A stretch of DNA of 64,000 nucleotides from Phallusia mammillata (taxonomy: Eukaryota > Chordata > Ascidiacea > Phlebobranchia > Ascidiidae): assembly GCA_003260075.1 (NCBI GenBank), contig QLIY01000319.1, forward strand, positions 83,338-147,337, written 5' to 3'. Position numbers and translations under genes: made by a program. Each line of letters begins with the position of its first letter. Positions within the stretch are counted from its first letter, which is position 1. A model generated the notes under the pieces. The model saw only the letters and a program-made list of their open reading frames with translations. It was not told the origin of the DNA and ran no database searches. Shown here piece after piece: positions 17,503 through 31,473 of this stretch.

Positions 17503-20500
17503 TTACAGGGCATAGATGTTGTCACTGGTGGTAACGTCAACAACAAGTGTTCCATTCATTCTCTTGTCCGATAGCTTGCCGCGCCCAAACAGTGGCACCT
17601 CCATTGACTTGCCAGAGGCATCTATGGTACCTGACATGGTGCCTTGACCCATGAAACTGTCACATAACATTCCATCAGAGTAGACCTAAAGCATTAAATG
17701 CTGTTAGAGTTATCAAAGTACAGCAAAGTCATGTAGATAAACTGGGGTTGGTTATTGTTAAAAATTGGTCACAGAAGTATTTCAGGACAAAATTTACAAA
17801 TTTTGGGACAGTTAAATATGTGGAAAAATAAGCAACTTAAAATTTGCTTATTTTTCCACAGTTTTCAGAAAATGCACACCTACCTCACAATCATCTATCA
17901 TTTTTGTTACCATTTACATCTAAAGCATACATACACCTTGTTTCGGAACCTTAATTGCATCTCATTTTAACAATAACAAATGTTCTCAAATTTTAAAAAA
18001 AGTTAGGAGAATATGAATGAAGGAATCAAGTTGGGGGGTATATGAGGTTAAGAGTGTTCACAGGTGCTAAGAAGCACTGTGATTGAACACCACATATCTT
18101 ACAGAATACATGATAACTGAGTTTGGTTTCTTCCTGTAAAACAATGCAGAACAGTTGAATTTGGGATCAGCATCCTTCTTGAAAGTCTTGGACTTCACAA
18201 ACTCCCCTTCACAGCCAATCAGCACATAAATATCAGCCACTGCATCACAAGATGGGAAAGAAATCAGTATTTTTGCAAATTACAAGACATGATAATACTT
18301 CGATTAAATCAGATTCAGTTAATCCAGATATTTTCTCAATTAGGACTAAACTTGAGGTACCAATGACTTGTGATGTGGCTTTAATTAATGAAAATATATT
18401 TTTCTATGAGACAAAAGTCTGTTCTTTGAGACTGAAGGCTGTAAGTCAGCATACTGCACTCTAGATGTTGTAAAGCTTTAATATTTTTAAGCTTTAGAGA
18501 AAGCTGATAATAATGCATTGTTTTAGGGTGCAGTTAACACAGGTAGCAAGTATCAAGAGACTGTGATATCCTATCATATTTTTCATGTGGTTGCATTACT
18601 ATATAGACCATGATAAGCAGCATTAGATATGTATGCTCAGTATAAACACGATTTTATGTGAAGCAGGTATGGTAACAATGTGCAAGCAGCCCACAAGCAA
18701 GTTAAAATCGATAATCACATATTTCTTATAATTTGTTTGAGGAAAAAAGATAATGAGAGGAAAACTGAAAACTTTCTTGAGTTAAAATCGATAATCACAT
18801 TTTCTTATAATTTGTTTGAGGAAAAAAGATAATGAGAGGAAAACTGAAAACTTCTTGACTTTAATTTCACACTGGTTGGATAACAGACTTACCGCTACCA
18901 TCTGGTTTGCTGCAGTTTCTTCCCAAGACCACTTTGGTTGATGTGACCATTGTTGGGTAACCAGTGCAGAATGCAAAGCAGCCCTTGTCGGGGTATTTCG
19001 GCAAAAGAGCACTACGTAAAGATATAAATGACAAACTGAAGTATCATGCCAAAATAACCATACACATATCAATATTGGGTAATAAGTGCTCATGTATATT
19101 GCTTATTTAGGTAGAAAAAGAGGAACATACAGTCAAGTGTATGTTAAATATTGCAAACCTGTTTGACATTGGTTGCAAAAGACCAATACAACTTGACACT
19201 AATTTAAGGTTTAATAGGGTAAATGGGGTTCCTCTGTTATGTCTCTGCAAATCTATAACCCTTAATGGATTTAATTGATTCTTAAGTGCTACCGGTGATT
19301 TTATTTACATTTAATTATTACACAGTTGCCATTTTTAGTATTTTAGTGATTTGTACTGCATCATGAACCCATTTAACTGAGCAAATCTGAAGCACAAATA
19401 GGTCTTACCTTGCATTAAGCGATGTTTTGCAATAAAGTCGCAGAAGGAACTGGCCATCTACACCAGCTTCCTGAGTGGTGGGAATTACCACATATCTGCC
19501 CTGATAAAATAAAATCGGAAAAACTTGTGAAAACTTACTTTGTCTAAAAATGCAGATTATAAATCTTATAAAGGTTCAGAATTTTTGTGACACCATACAT
19601 TTTCACCTTTTTATGGCCTAAAGTAACCTAAGAATACTTTATGTCTAAATCATACACTTTAATTAAACAAATTCATATATTTTTTACACTTTACACTTCT
19701 GCATTGACCTTTTAACCTATGGTAACCTTGGAAGACCTCTTATCTAAATTGCACCAATCAAATTGTTGTTTAAACTGTTGTGTTAAGTTTTTGGGACATA
19801 GAATACAAATGTACTTACAATGACATACAAAAGTCAGCTATACATTTAGCAGCGTCACAATCAACACATCAAAAAGTAAAATCAAAATACATAACACAAG
19901 GGTGTTATTATCTGTAACACCATTAAGTATTGCACAACATTTACTACAGACCTTTTGTAGTTCAAGTTTTCCAAAGGTGCATCGCTGTTGCAGATAAGGA
20001 TAATCTTTGCCCTTCTCTAAAAGTTTGTTGACCCTGTATATCCGATTCTCTTCGATCTAAACAAAGACAGATCCCTGCTTTGGCAACTCGACAGGTGGAT
20101 TAATGACCACACAAAAATTAAACAGGAAGTCTAATACATTTTTCATGTTTTTCGATAGGTGGGGTGTGGTGTGTTTTCCTGTGCTAATCGTGAAGCTGTG
20201 CTGAAGTGTATATAACTTATACTTGGCAGTGAAAACAAAGCACGAAATGTCAACAGCATGTTTTGGTAATGCAGCAAATACAAAACTAGCGCAGTGTCAA
20301 AATCCAAAGAATGGGGCTACCTTAAGATTGGCTGCAGGTTTTTAATCGTTGATAATACAACTAAACAAATCAATTATAACATTAATAAAAAGACAACACA
20401 AAAGACTGGTGAATGTACACAATAGCAATTAAACCTTTAAAAATACAAATTATTGAGTTGTAAATGGATAATTTAACCAAAAGAAAGTAATTGTTTGTTT

Positions 20501-23500
20501 TTCTTTGTACAAATATCCAACAACAAAAATTATCCTTAAACAGTAAAATAATGTTAGCTTAAAATCAATCACTAACTGTTTTCTTTATTTCAGCATGATA
20601 AAAATAATTAGAACAACAATTAAATCAGACATTATATATTCAGTAATAAGGACTTGGTGGTCATTAACTTGTTTACCTTGATTACATGAAACCCAATAGT
20701 GAGAACATTTGGTTCAGATATGTTGCAGTGCTGTGTTTCTTTTTGTTGCAACTGTACAAGAACACTTCCTTTGTTGTCGTCGGTGATATCGAAGCGAAAT
20801 TGAGGATTTTGCACAAAAGTTTCCTGCAAAAACAAAACAAGTGAGCTTGTTTTGATGCGTAATTCTCCAGCTGAGGTGGGGTAAGCACTATTCAATCAGT
20901 TTTTAATTTTATTTTGGTCACACAGTTGATTTACCACACTGATTGAAATATATGATTGTTGAAAATAAGAAAAAATATGCAATTTTGCTTTTCTAAATAA
21001 AATGCTACATTGTCGGAGTACGTTCACAATAAATGTGGTTACTTAAAACGCAAAGCTTAGTTAAACTCAAACTCAAAAGGCTTTCATTGTTAATAAGTCA
21101 AAATTTATATTTGAAAAGATGTGCTTTAAAACAACATAACTGGCCACTACATGCATTGTTTGAAGAATTTTAGTATTTTTGCGCATTAAAGCTGCTATAA
21201 ATTTATTGTTATTGACAAAAATTATAGGTATGACTTGTTTTGACAAAATAATGCACATTTTCAGCCTCTAAGCATGTTTGAATAGAAAAGCCGACGGCGT
21301 GAGCAGAGAAAATGAGAACAGGATATTACCCCGCCGCAATAAAATCATTTACAGAACATAACAATAGTTCACACAATGGGATGAGAACTTAGGAAATGAT
21401 GAAAATTTGTTGTAGTCACGAACAAATTACATGACAGGCATGCTACAGCAGAATGAATGACAAAGTGATGACAGTTACCTTGTGGGACCCAGGGTATCTT
21501 TGAATCTTTGTACACAACATAACACTAAGTTACTGTTATACAGTGGTTATATTACCTGTTAAAATCATCAAAAGTTAACGAGTTAATTAAATTTTTGGTG
21601 CAATGTTTTACCAAACGCCGGTGTACTTGAAAAGGGGCTTAAAAACAGATATAACAAATACACCGATATTTTGCAGTTACATGAACTTTTTCCATAATAC
21701 TACACAACATGTTCTAAACTTTGCAAAAAAGTACATTTATAATGCGCAATTTCATGGAAATTTTTTTGGTTAAATACTTTTTAGTCCTTTGCTCCAGCAT
21801 TTTTGATTGTTTTACTAAGTACAGGGAACATTTATTTAAGACTTTAATGAGAAACCTATATAAAAGTTGGGATACTGGTTTTATGGTGAAGATAAAAAAA
21901 ATACCATGTTCATTTCCAGGCATCCACCGGCAGTATTGACAGCAGGGTCAATGTCGGTTTTCCATGATTCAAAAAAGAAAGTTTCTCTCCATGCACCACC
22001 AAGCCATGTTGTGGACTGCATAATGCGGCAAATCGATAAATCAGTGAAGAATTTGCAAAAGTCGTCGAAAGACATCCTGATAAACAAAGATAAGAAGTTA
22101 ATTGAAACCAGTAGTACCGAAAATCATTTGGAAAAAAATGTTTAGATTGATTGTTTTTGACAAACTGAAGTTGTTTAAAACCATTTAAACTGTTTACTAA
22201 CCAGAATTCGCCATCAGAGTCAAAGGTCAAGCCCATTTTCTTCTGTTCGGACTTGCTAATTTCTTTCCACTCAGCAGAACTGTAAAATTGCACAAGCTTA
22301 ATTTTTTCAACAGAATTACCCAATTTGTAGTTAAAAGAACCAAAATAAACGTCTTTCAATTGTATGAATGTACAGGCAATAAATGTGTAGTACTGCATAA
22401 ATAAGTGACTCTTATTAACAATAAAATAGTTTGAGTCAAATTGTTGGTGGTTTTCTAATGCTGTACATATTTCAATATTCATAGGTCTCAGATTGTAAAG
22501 GTTGTTTAAATTTGAAGAGGAAATGTTTGAACATAACAAACAAATTACTTGTCACTCCATTTTCCACTCCATTCTTTTGTCCCTTCTGGATTCCGAAGTC
22601 TAACCAGCCGGATGCGATCAGATCTAAATACAATGGGGTTTTGGACATTTAAAGGATGTTAATCTATGCGTTGGATTGACACAAGCATTTCACATTTTAA
22701 CTAAACATTCTAGTTATAGAAACAATGTAAAATAGTTTAGTCGCTAAACAGGAAATGTTGTTCATTTAATTTTCATTGTTATCAGCAAAAAACCTGAACA
22801 TTTTATGTTCACATTGTTTCTGATATATGTGATCAAAAACAGGTGCAATAAAAGTGAGTATGCTTAAAATTATTATTACATCTGAAAAAGCAGTCAACAT
22901 AATGCATCTGCAAAAAAGAGGCTCTAAATGGAATGCTGCTTTTGTCACTATATCATCTTTGACAAACTAGCAATAATATGTAACTTTTTTAGGCTGCAAA
23001 TATAAATATTTTTGTCCAGGTTTGAACTTACTTGAAAAAGCTTAGTAGTCCTGTTCCCAGTTTAATGTCTTTGATAGCATTTACAGCATATGTGTGGCCC
23101 AATACCAATCCCTCTGGTGTTTCCGTGCCAAACTCTTCTGGAGTGGGTGGCTTGAAATAAAAATATTAATTCATTACAAATTTGTATCCAAAAACAAATT
23201 TTTAAAACTTAAATTTGGACAAAGTTTACAAAAAGCTCTAAAAGTAGTTTATGCTTTGAAGCAAAAGGATACTACAATTTTTAATTCGAAACAGGAATAA
23301 AACAAAATTTCTACTTTAGTTAGTAATAAATTGAAAGGAAAAATACTAGTTTTAAAAGGATATACATTTATAACAGGTTAACAATGAAGCATATCAGTTT
23401 TTTTATCTGTTTGGGGTATTTTACTCCTTATTAGACCATAGTTTGGTTGTTAATTTCAACTGATTCAGGAGAATGAACTGATGTACATATAAAAAGCGGA

Positions 23501-26371
23501 CCCTTAACAACTTACAGTGATCCAACAGGTTGCCATGGAAATGCCTCCAATGGATGTGTCAGTTAGCTCCATGAACAACTGGTTCTTTGTGTTAGCATCA
23601 GTGACTGTGTCACGTATATGTTGTGGCTGAACTATTCCACCAGTTAGATCTTGCAAGATTGAACCAGCATCCATTGAATTCAACGCTTCATAACACCCAA
23701 CCAGTCTTCACAGTCATGGAAAACAAAAAAAATAGTGCAAATTCGTGTCCAGAAAATCCAGAAAAGAAATACAAAATAAAAGTTTTGCTTAACAAGCAAA
23801 AAGTTAGTGCAAATGTATACCCAATTAAATGAAACAGCTGAAACAGTTTTGTTATTAGACAATAAAATGTAAAAAAAGAAAGATTCTTGCTTCTGATCAG
23901 TAGAATATTAGCTTTTTTCCACTTTTTATCGACAGTCCACCACATGTTTGCTTTTTGCAGAAACTGACGATGACTGTTTTTTAAAAGGCGAAATATATAT
24001 TTCTGTTATTCAATGAAAGGATTTATGCTTTTTACCTGTTTTTTATACAACAGTCCAATATTCCCGATTAAATGATTTGTTTCTAATGGCATACCCACAA
24101 TAAAATGTTGTTAATTTATGGCAAAATTTTGTTGCCATAAGGTTTTTGGGGCAAAGTAACTAAAATGAAGATTTTTAAACCAAGCGAAATGTTAAAGTGG
24201 TATGACGCAACTTAACAAAACCAAAACTAAAAGATTGAAAACAAAAGCGCAGTAGCGTAGGTATAAACACAGTTTGACAATTTCTCAGAAAATTGCTTTC
24301 AACAGTGGTGGCATTTTAACAGGAAGAGAGTGTTTAGGTGTTTCCTTAGCTGCATAGATATGGCCACAAACCTTTGCTTCTTTAAAATTATAAACAAAAA
24401 CACCCTATAGTATCCCATACCTACAGTTCTATACGATACAGTATATATAGTTTGTATTACATTGAACACTCAATATCAAAGTTGGTGTGATAAAGATTTT
24501 TTATTGTTTATAGTCAGGGTTGCCATACCGTCCTTATTTCTAAGATTTGTCCTTATTTTGAAGGGTTATGTCTTAGAAAAGTTTATTGTCCTTATTTCTA
24601 AGAAATGTCCTTATTTTTGACTGTAGTCCTTATTTTGTCTTATTTTCAACAGTTACTATAGTCAAACAAGTAAAAGTAACTGCTACAAGTAAAAGTAAAC
24701 CTAGACCCGGCCTATTGTGAGATGCACTTAGTATTTTCTACGAACAACGAGTTGCTGGAACGGATTGTTTCTGGCCATAAAAGTGCAAATATTATGTCAT
24801 GGCTCGTATAAATGCAAAGATTTGTTCAATAACGTTTCTTCCGTTTCACACAATAATTTAAAGTTTCGGTTGTCCTTATTTTGGGTTTCAAGTCGATGGC
24901 AACCCTGTTTATAGTGCACAAAATCTTGTTAAACCATGTCATTATGTAAAAGCAGTTGATTATCCTTTTTTTGCCAACCAAGTTTTAAATTCATGGCATA
25001 TTTTAAATGCACTTTGACATAAAATTTACTGATGTATTTTGTTAGATTTTTGTCGTTCAACAGCCACAAAACATTGGGTTAAAAATCTTTAAACTTACTT
25101 CGCATAAGCCTTCTCCATTAGTGCACTCCAAAATTCATTGCTTTCAGTGGAGTAAACACCACACAGCTTTCCATCTTTACATGGAAGTCTGTCATCTACT
25201 ACTACCTCAATCCATACACCAAACCTCCAAAAGCTGAAACATATGAAACATTTGTTGCAGTTGATAATTAGACTGATAGTAAAAGCAAAAAAAAAGAGTT
25301 CAGTAGCTCGTTTTAAGTGTCACTGGGTAAAATAGCAACCAGTACAGTTAATAAACACTTACCCTTTATTTTTATTTGTTGGTATGTATCCATGCCCCCA
25401 TATACGTTAAAGACAACCGCAAGAAACATTAAACAAGCCATGTTACATGGCCATGCTGCCAATAATTTGCATTTCACAATGTATAACATGATATAACACA
25501 GTCTGGAACATGCCATGTACACATTACTTGTAGAATAACACTGCAGGTTTAAGGTAACAATATATGCATGCAAAACTTACTTTATAGAAAGTATATACAA
25601 ACACATATATATTACCGAAATCTAAAAACACCAGAGTAATCTCCTGGTCTTTCTGTGTTCCACTCTTGAGTAGAAATATCAGGAACAACCTGAAAAGTTT
25701 GGATGTTAAAGTTTAGTCGAAGTACGGTTTCACAAATTCACTATGTAAGATTTCTTGTTCAAACCAGCTAGATGGTGCAAATTTGAGCTACTAACAGGGT
25801 GATAGAGCAAGCAAAAGAATGATGGTGTAAACATTTTAAAATTATCTATTGTCATCCACCAACAACTAAAATCCCCCCCCCCTCATTCCATTGGGTTGGA
25901 GCCATTTTTCTTAAGTTGCTTGCTCAGGAAAGCACAAGTGGATGAGAGAGGATTAGAACCAACAAACTTATGAACACAAAGTCTTAGCCTAAGTTATTTG
26001 TTTACTTACTCTTTTCCACAAATCTTCATAGTTGGCCAGAACTGAACATGCTGCAATAAATGAGGAGCTACCAAACTCTCCACGAATCAAATCCATGGAC
26101 GAGGTCCCTTCAATAACCAACCGTGGTGCATTACACAATTCCTACAAGAGATTGAACATTAGTATTAAAAGCTTCAACAAATTATTGGGCATCTTACGGA
26201 AGGTCTTTTCCACACAATTGAACCAGCATCAGTGTTCTTTAAAAACAAACTTGTAGCCAAAGGTTTGAATTCAGGATCCTCAAAAGGCTGAGAACTGTCA
26301 ATGCATTGTTTGCGAATGACTTGGTAATGTTGGTTAGTGTAATACTCCAAGTTTTTCTGATAGTAATCCAT
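17503..26371 (-). CDS. CAPN5/6-type calpain lacking the catalytic cysteine
   Basis: Fifteen coding exons on the minus strand: 26198-26371, 26010-26141, 25616-25689, 25099-25233, 23516-23705, 23032-23150, 22549-22623, 22202-22279, 21905-22076, 20677-20823, 19952-20056, 19409-19500, 18893-19011, 18103-18239, 17503-17685. All phases agree and give 643 aa, the size of CAPN5/CAPN6. Order: N-terminal FEDPEF and IVWKRP, the two protease core lobes, the C2-like beta-sandwich, then a C-terminal C2 domain ([11 protein letters not shown], ending [11 protein letters not shown]) instead of EF-hands. The catalytic Cys motif, GNCWF in active calpains, reads GSSSF at residues 82-86 (Cys to Ser84). His254 (GHTYAV) and Asn286 (RLRNPEG) remain, but the Trp after NP is Glu. 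This predicts a non-proteolytic calpain, like mammalian CAPN6, which has Lys at that Cys. An AG four bases before the ATG could be a cis or trans-splice acceptor. Confidence 0.93.
17819..17860. repeat. Perfect 17-bp inverted repeat, 8-nt loop
   Basis: Arms 17819-17835 and 17844-17860 are exact reverse complements (TGTGGAAAAATAAGCAA), separated by 8 nt. It lies in the last intron of the calpain. No target duplication or family is recognised. Confidence 0.8.
18701..18857. repeat. Recent tandem duplication, two copies of about 80 bp
   Basis: 18701-18780 and 18781 to about 18857 are nearly identical, both beginning GTTAAAATCGATAATCACAT; they differ mainly by small deletions in the second copy. 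It lies in a calpain intron just 3' (minus-strand sense) of exon 18893-19011. An assembly duplication is an alternative, but the differences argue for a real one. Confidence 0.85.
24515..24907. mobile_element. hAT-type MITE, 393 bp, with 8-bp TSD
   Basis: The ends are CAGGGTTGCCAT and, on the other strand, CAGGGTTGCCATCGAC. The 8-bp duplication TTTATAGT flanks it exactly (24507-24514 and 24908-24915). The left half holds several copies of GTCCTTATTT(CTAAG). There is no transposase frame. It lies in a calpain intron. Confidence 0.88.
25890..25985 (-). repeat. tRNA-derived SINE-like fragment
   Basis: On the minus strand, GTTGGTTCTAATCC matches a B-box, preceded by GGCTAAGACTTTGTG. It is degenerate and its length is uncertain. 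A short C run (25873-25882) lies beside it. It is located in a calpain intron. Confidence 0.3.
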
Positions 26372-26933
26372 TTCACTGCAACCCAGCAATAACAGTTGTT
26401 TTTTTAATATAAAACTTGCAACAATCTGCAAAGAAAAACAAAACAAAGAAAAAGTGTGGATCTTACAAATATAGTTTTTTTTTGTCCCTCTAATGTGGAA
26501 ATTGTAAATCACTAAAGTGGAAATCTTGTATGCTTTTTGGTTCAACATGCTATCGAATTAAACAGGATTTACAAAATTAAACAAAACAAAGCACAAGGTT
26601 TTACTATCACAGTGAAGGACAGTTCTTATTTGTAAACTTATCAACAAAACTTCATATTTTTAGCTCAAGAAGCCTTGTTTAAATTTAAACATGCCTACAG
26701 AGAACTTGACATGTACTGTAAAGAAAACAGGTTCTTTCACCAGACGAAATAACTCAAGCCAAAATAAACAGTTAAAGTTCTCTATTAATTCCTGAAATAA
26801 ATTTTAAATCGACTCTTATAAGAATCAAAAACGTTTATCAAATTATACTTTGGTTCAGTTACAATCAGCATAGCCTGGTTATTTTTTGGTTGTTAGGGAC
26901 AAATAAAAGTACGCCGAATTTAGTCTGTTATAC

Positions 26934-27044
26934 CTTGTTAGCTTCAACTTCGCTACCACACGCTGCAGTGTGCACATTTGGTAGCCTTCTGACGTGATCA
27001 TTAAACCGTGACGACGACAACACCGGATGCTTACTCACGCGTGT
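26934..27044 (-). other. Possible 5' untranslated exon of the calpain
   Basis: A stretch of 111 nt between a good acceptor (TTTATAG) and a good donor (AAG|GTATAAC) on the minus strand, upstream of the first coding exon. It is open in one frame, but joining it to the acceptor before the calpain ATG meets a TGA at once, so if real it is non-coding leader. The coding exon may instead receive a spliced leader, as many ascidian mRNAs do. Confidence 0.3.
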
Positions 27045-30000
27045 CTATAAAATAGAAATCATACAAAACAAAAACAATTTTTTAGTGCAGACATTTTTAA
27101 CACTTTTGTAACTCAAAAATTTGTAATTTTAAGAAATTCTACTAATTGCATGTTGCAGATGAATTAAAAAACAACATTTTTGTTGAGTTATTTACACTGT
27201 AGACCCAAAAATATTTTATTTTTAAAAAGTCGGAATTTTCATTTATTTTTCAGCGCATTTCTAATTCCATAAAAATGCAAAAACTAATCAATTTTTGGGT
27301 TGAGTAGGTTTTTATAGTTAAGCGTTAAGGGCGCTAATGTCAATATACGTGGCCTTGACGAATGCAGAACGCTCCTTAGTGCACGTAACCAAAGAGGGGT
27401 TCACGGACGCCTGCCATACCGCATTTTTGTGGTCTCCTGCTTAACTGAAAAAGGTAAACGCTTCCGCAGTGATACAAGGTCAGTAAAAAGCCTAAACCTG
27501 AAATTACGTCAGTTAAGTTTTGAACTTACCGAAACGACTCTTGGCGAGACCCAAATGCAAACAGTAGACCCCGCAAAATTGGGGAACCAGAATTTGTCAT
27601 TTATGTACCCTTGTTGTATTACAAAGCCAGTGCAATTTAGTTTTACGGCCTCAAAGGTACAATAGCACCGCCAGCACAAGCTTGTAAAATGGTCGTCCGT
27701 TGGATGCTGTGTTTGCCGACCCCATCGCGTTTTGCGCCCATAAAAATCCCAATGAAACGACACTGGAATCTATTAATTATTTACCTGAGAAGCTAATTTA
27801 ACAGACTATTGTTCAGTTTGGCGTGTACGCTTGTTTTATATCACTTTTCTTGGCATATATTTTTTCTATTAGTGTTTAGTCCGCTTGGCAACCGGCGTGG
27901 GGCTGTTGTTAAAAGTTTTGTTGCGAATTGTTCGTGCGTTTTCGGGACAGGTTGTTAGGCAGCAAAAACACACAAGCCTTTTTGTCACCGAAACAGTCAC
28001 GTCGTTAGTTGGGTGAAAGCGTTCGCAAAGATTCTAGACAGATCATAGGAAGACGGCCTGCTCAGCATACGCATCTTCACAGTCTCAACAAATGAAAAGG
28101 AAAAGATAAATAAAGTAGAAAATACGTTTAGGTGGACTTACTGACAAAATTGTAATAGAGATCAGAAGCATAGAGGAGACAAAAAGCTTTTTATTTGCGT
28201 AAATATTCTTCCAGTTTTGTTTCGTTTGGACGTTGGACATTAAAACATGAACGAAACAAATTACATTATGCAGTTATAGATGGCTAGTTGATTTGCTAAA
28301 TGGAAGTAAGGTCGAAGTGTTTGCAATGCAAACTAACCATAAATTACAGTCACAGAAAAGTTGCACGATTTTGCTGAGTGTGAATTGAAAGTTAGGAATA
28401 GAAAAGGATGATACAAAACTAGTTCATTTTTGAGTCTTCAAATAGTAAAAAAAATAATAGTAGTTTACATAATGCACAAAAGTGTACAAAGGGAGGGTTT
28501 AGAAATCATTCAAGGAATAACAGGCCCCGGCTTATTCACACAATTATTGTGAAACGCTTTGTAGGTAGTTTCAAGTTGTGGAGAATTTAGATCTCCATGC
28601 TTTGCACTGCCTTCAAGGCATTTCATATCCTCGACAACCAACAACTTAGAATTTATAGTTGTGGTATCCGGATACTAGCAGCACTAACGCTGCGAGGCAA
28701 AAATACCCTGTTTTATGCTAAAACCTGATGACAGTCTAGGTAGCATAACGACAAGGTATCAACGGCCCGTTGGCATAACCAGCGTTGGAGATTTACAAGA
28801 CATTAAACATACTTTGTATTAGTCAACCTTAAAAGGGCAATTTATCCGAACTATTAACACGGTAAGTTAAATTTTCTACAGTACGTTTGGCTAATAAACT
28901 AGTGTTTTACTTGGAGTTATGACTTCTTTATTCATGTAAAAAGTAATTCAAATATTATATCATGGTTTGATCTGTTATTTTGTATTGGTCTTTTGTTCAG
29001 TAGTTTCTTACTAAAGCAATTTTGACTAAATATTAAGTATGCGGAGTTCGGTAAGCGACACCGTATTTGTAATACCTCGACACTGTTAATTGTGAAAAAT
29101 AAATAGTGAAAAATAACCGCATACAAAACCTCAGATACACTATTTTAACAATTTCAGTTTCGTTAGTTTCACACGATGTGGTTTTGTTTCTGGCAGATGT
29201 CGTCGATGAAACCATAACAAATCCACCACTACTGGCAAAAGAGAGCAACAAGACTCTTTCCTGATGTGAAGACATGACGAAAATGACCAAAGAACCAATT
29301 AAAGCACTGTAATTTATTCCAAAAAATACCATTGCGCTAACCAATTTGTAATAGCATGCGGCGGCCATTACCACAAATTGATATATATTGTGACGAATCG
29401 TAACAAAAAATGCTGCTTTTTTACTGTAGGCCTATTTGTATAAGATAAAAAAAATACAGTTGCCTAATTCTAGCATAGTTTCATTTGCGGATTTTATACA
29501 GTTACACCCACTCTAATACCGAAACTTTACAACTTATATATCGTCTATCGTTACAATGATGTTGGTTTTTATATTTATATTTTTTATTTTAATGTGAATA
29601 TTTTAAGTGTTTATATATTTTTTTTAAAATATATATTTTAAAAACATATTGCATCAATCCAACAACATAGATTATTCTCACATGGGTCAAGCATTTTAGC
29701 CATGTACGTTTTCAAACAATATTAAAGTTCGCCTAAATATAAATTTTAATACTGAATATGTCTTAGTGTACATTTGTTCTAACAAACGCTACGTTTATTA
29801 TCATCAATTTAAACTTTAATTCGTTTTGATTAAGCCACTTTTCAAATTTGTGTGTAGCGTTATTAAAATTAAATTTCCCGTGCCTTTTTTACATCGAGCA
29901 CCACGTGACCACAAACGCTGGAGGTTGATGAGCGCAGTTAGGTTTTAATCGTTTGCAAGCACATAAAATAAATGGGTTGCCGTCAGACACGGCAAATTCC

Positions 30001-31427
30001 AAGAGTGAACTTTTGACCTTATGCTCGTGAGCTTGAAAGTCATGTCCTATGGTTTTGTTTCCAATTAAACTAAATTTTAATTGTACGAGTATGTTACGAT
30101 CGTAGTTAACATTTGTGGCATATTTTAACACTCCTTCGGTCTGTTAGTAAATATAAAATTTGCTCTACTTGTTTTAATTTGTAACATAAATTCATGTTAA
30201 CAAACTTTCTAAAATTGTTCATGCAACAATTAACAAACCATTAGTTTTGGTGTACTTTACTTCAAAAAGTCACAAGCCTATAACTTAAAATTTAGGCAAA
30301 ATATGTAAACTAGGCCACAGTTTAACAAATTTATAAACCAGACTTACCTATACCCTCCAGGTCGCATAGCAAGGTCAAATCAAATCGATTCTTAATAGGC
30401 ATGCAGACAATAAACCATGTTAAGTAAACCACTGGCTGTAAATTAATGATGAGAAACATAGTGACAGTGTTTGTCGTTCCAGTATAGCTGGTAGCCCGAT
30501 ATGAAAATATGTTCATTACTTCGCGCGACAGTTTATGTAAACGCGTCGTACAAATGACAGACAGTTAATTTACGAGCAGGCATAGCCCGATTATATGTAC
30601 TCGCCATAAGCCGTGGTCCTGCTAATGCTCAGCTCACTGCGCACGTGTTTGCACAGTTCGACGACCCTATACAGGCAGAATGTGCATTCCAAAGACGCCA
30701 TAAAACGCATTCTGAAACCAACATGCTCCTTTTTAAAACAGTGGGCTCGTTTTTGAGACGTTTTTTGCTGTAGGCATAATTTAGGACCAGCGCTGATAAC
30801 TTAATAGAGAAATCTTGCGAAGTCCTAATTAGTAATTCAGGGCTCTGGAAAACATTTTTTTCTCCATAGATTTTTACGGGCACGATTAATAAACTGATTT
30901 TTACGGGCACGAAATAAAACTTGTGTTTCTGCAACGAAATTTAAAATTTAGTAAAAAAATGATATTATTGCACTCGCCTTTGCATTGTGTTGCATAATTG
31001 CTTTTAGAAGTAGAATAAACATCGAGTCACAAAATTCTTCGGCCGAAAAACGCTTGATCCCGTGTTCAGGATCACATGACAAGCTCAGACATATTCACGA
31101 GAGACAGAAGAATCACATGATCAGTTTCCTCATTTGCTGATCCAATGTTGGTTTAAATTTTCTGATTGTCACACAATTAAATAGATTAAAGGGATGTTTT
31201 TTAAATGTAGCCATCAACAAAATTTTTAGCTCTTCCAGCAGTTTTTATTAAAGTATGCCAACGTTTCCATGTCCCATACGTTATGTAGGCATTTTGCCCA
31301 AAATCCGAAACCGAAGTTAAAACGAAACTTATTCCGTGGATCGCTTATGCCAATATTGTGATCTGCTAGTACCAAGCCAGGGGGAGAATAAACAAAAGCG
31401 CAAGGCAAGTGACAATTGGGGCAATTT

Positions 31428-31473
<46 letters not shown>

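Noticed and set aside
22549-22623. Calpain Asn motif altered to NPEG, considered a sign of a pseudogene
   Set aside because: All 15 exons keep frame, splice sites and family length, so loss of catalysis without decay is the better explanation.
29033-29374. 113-aa minus-strand hydrophobic frame
   Set aside because: No family motif, no splice partners, and it sits in AT-rich intergenic DNA; hydrophobicity follows from T-rich codons.
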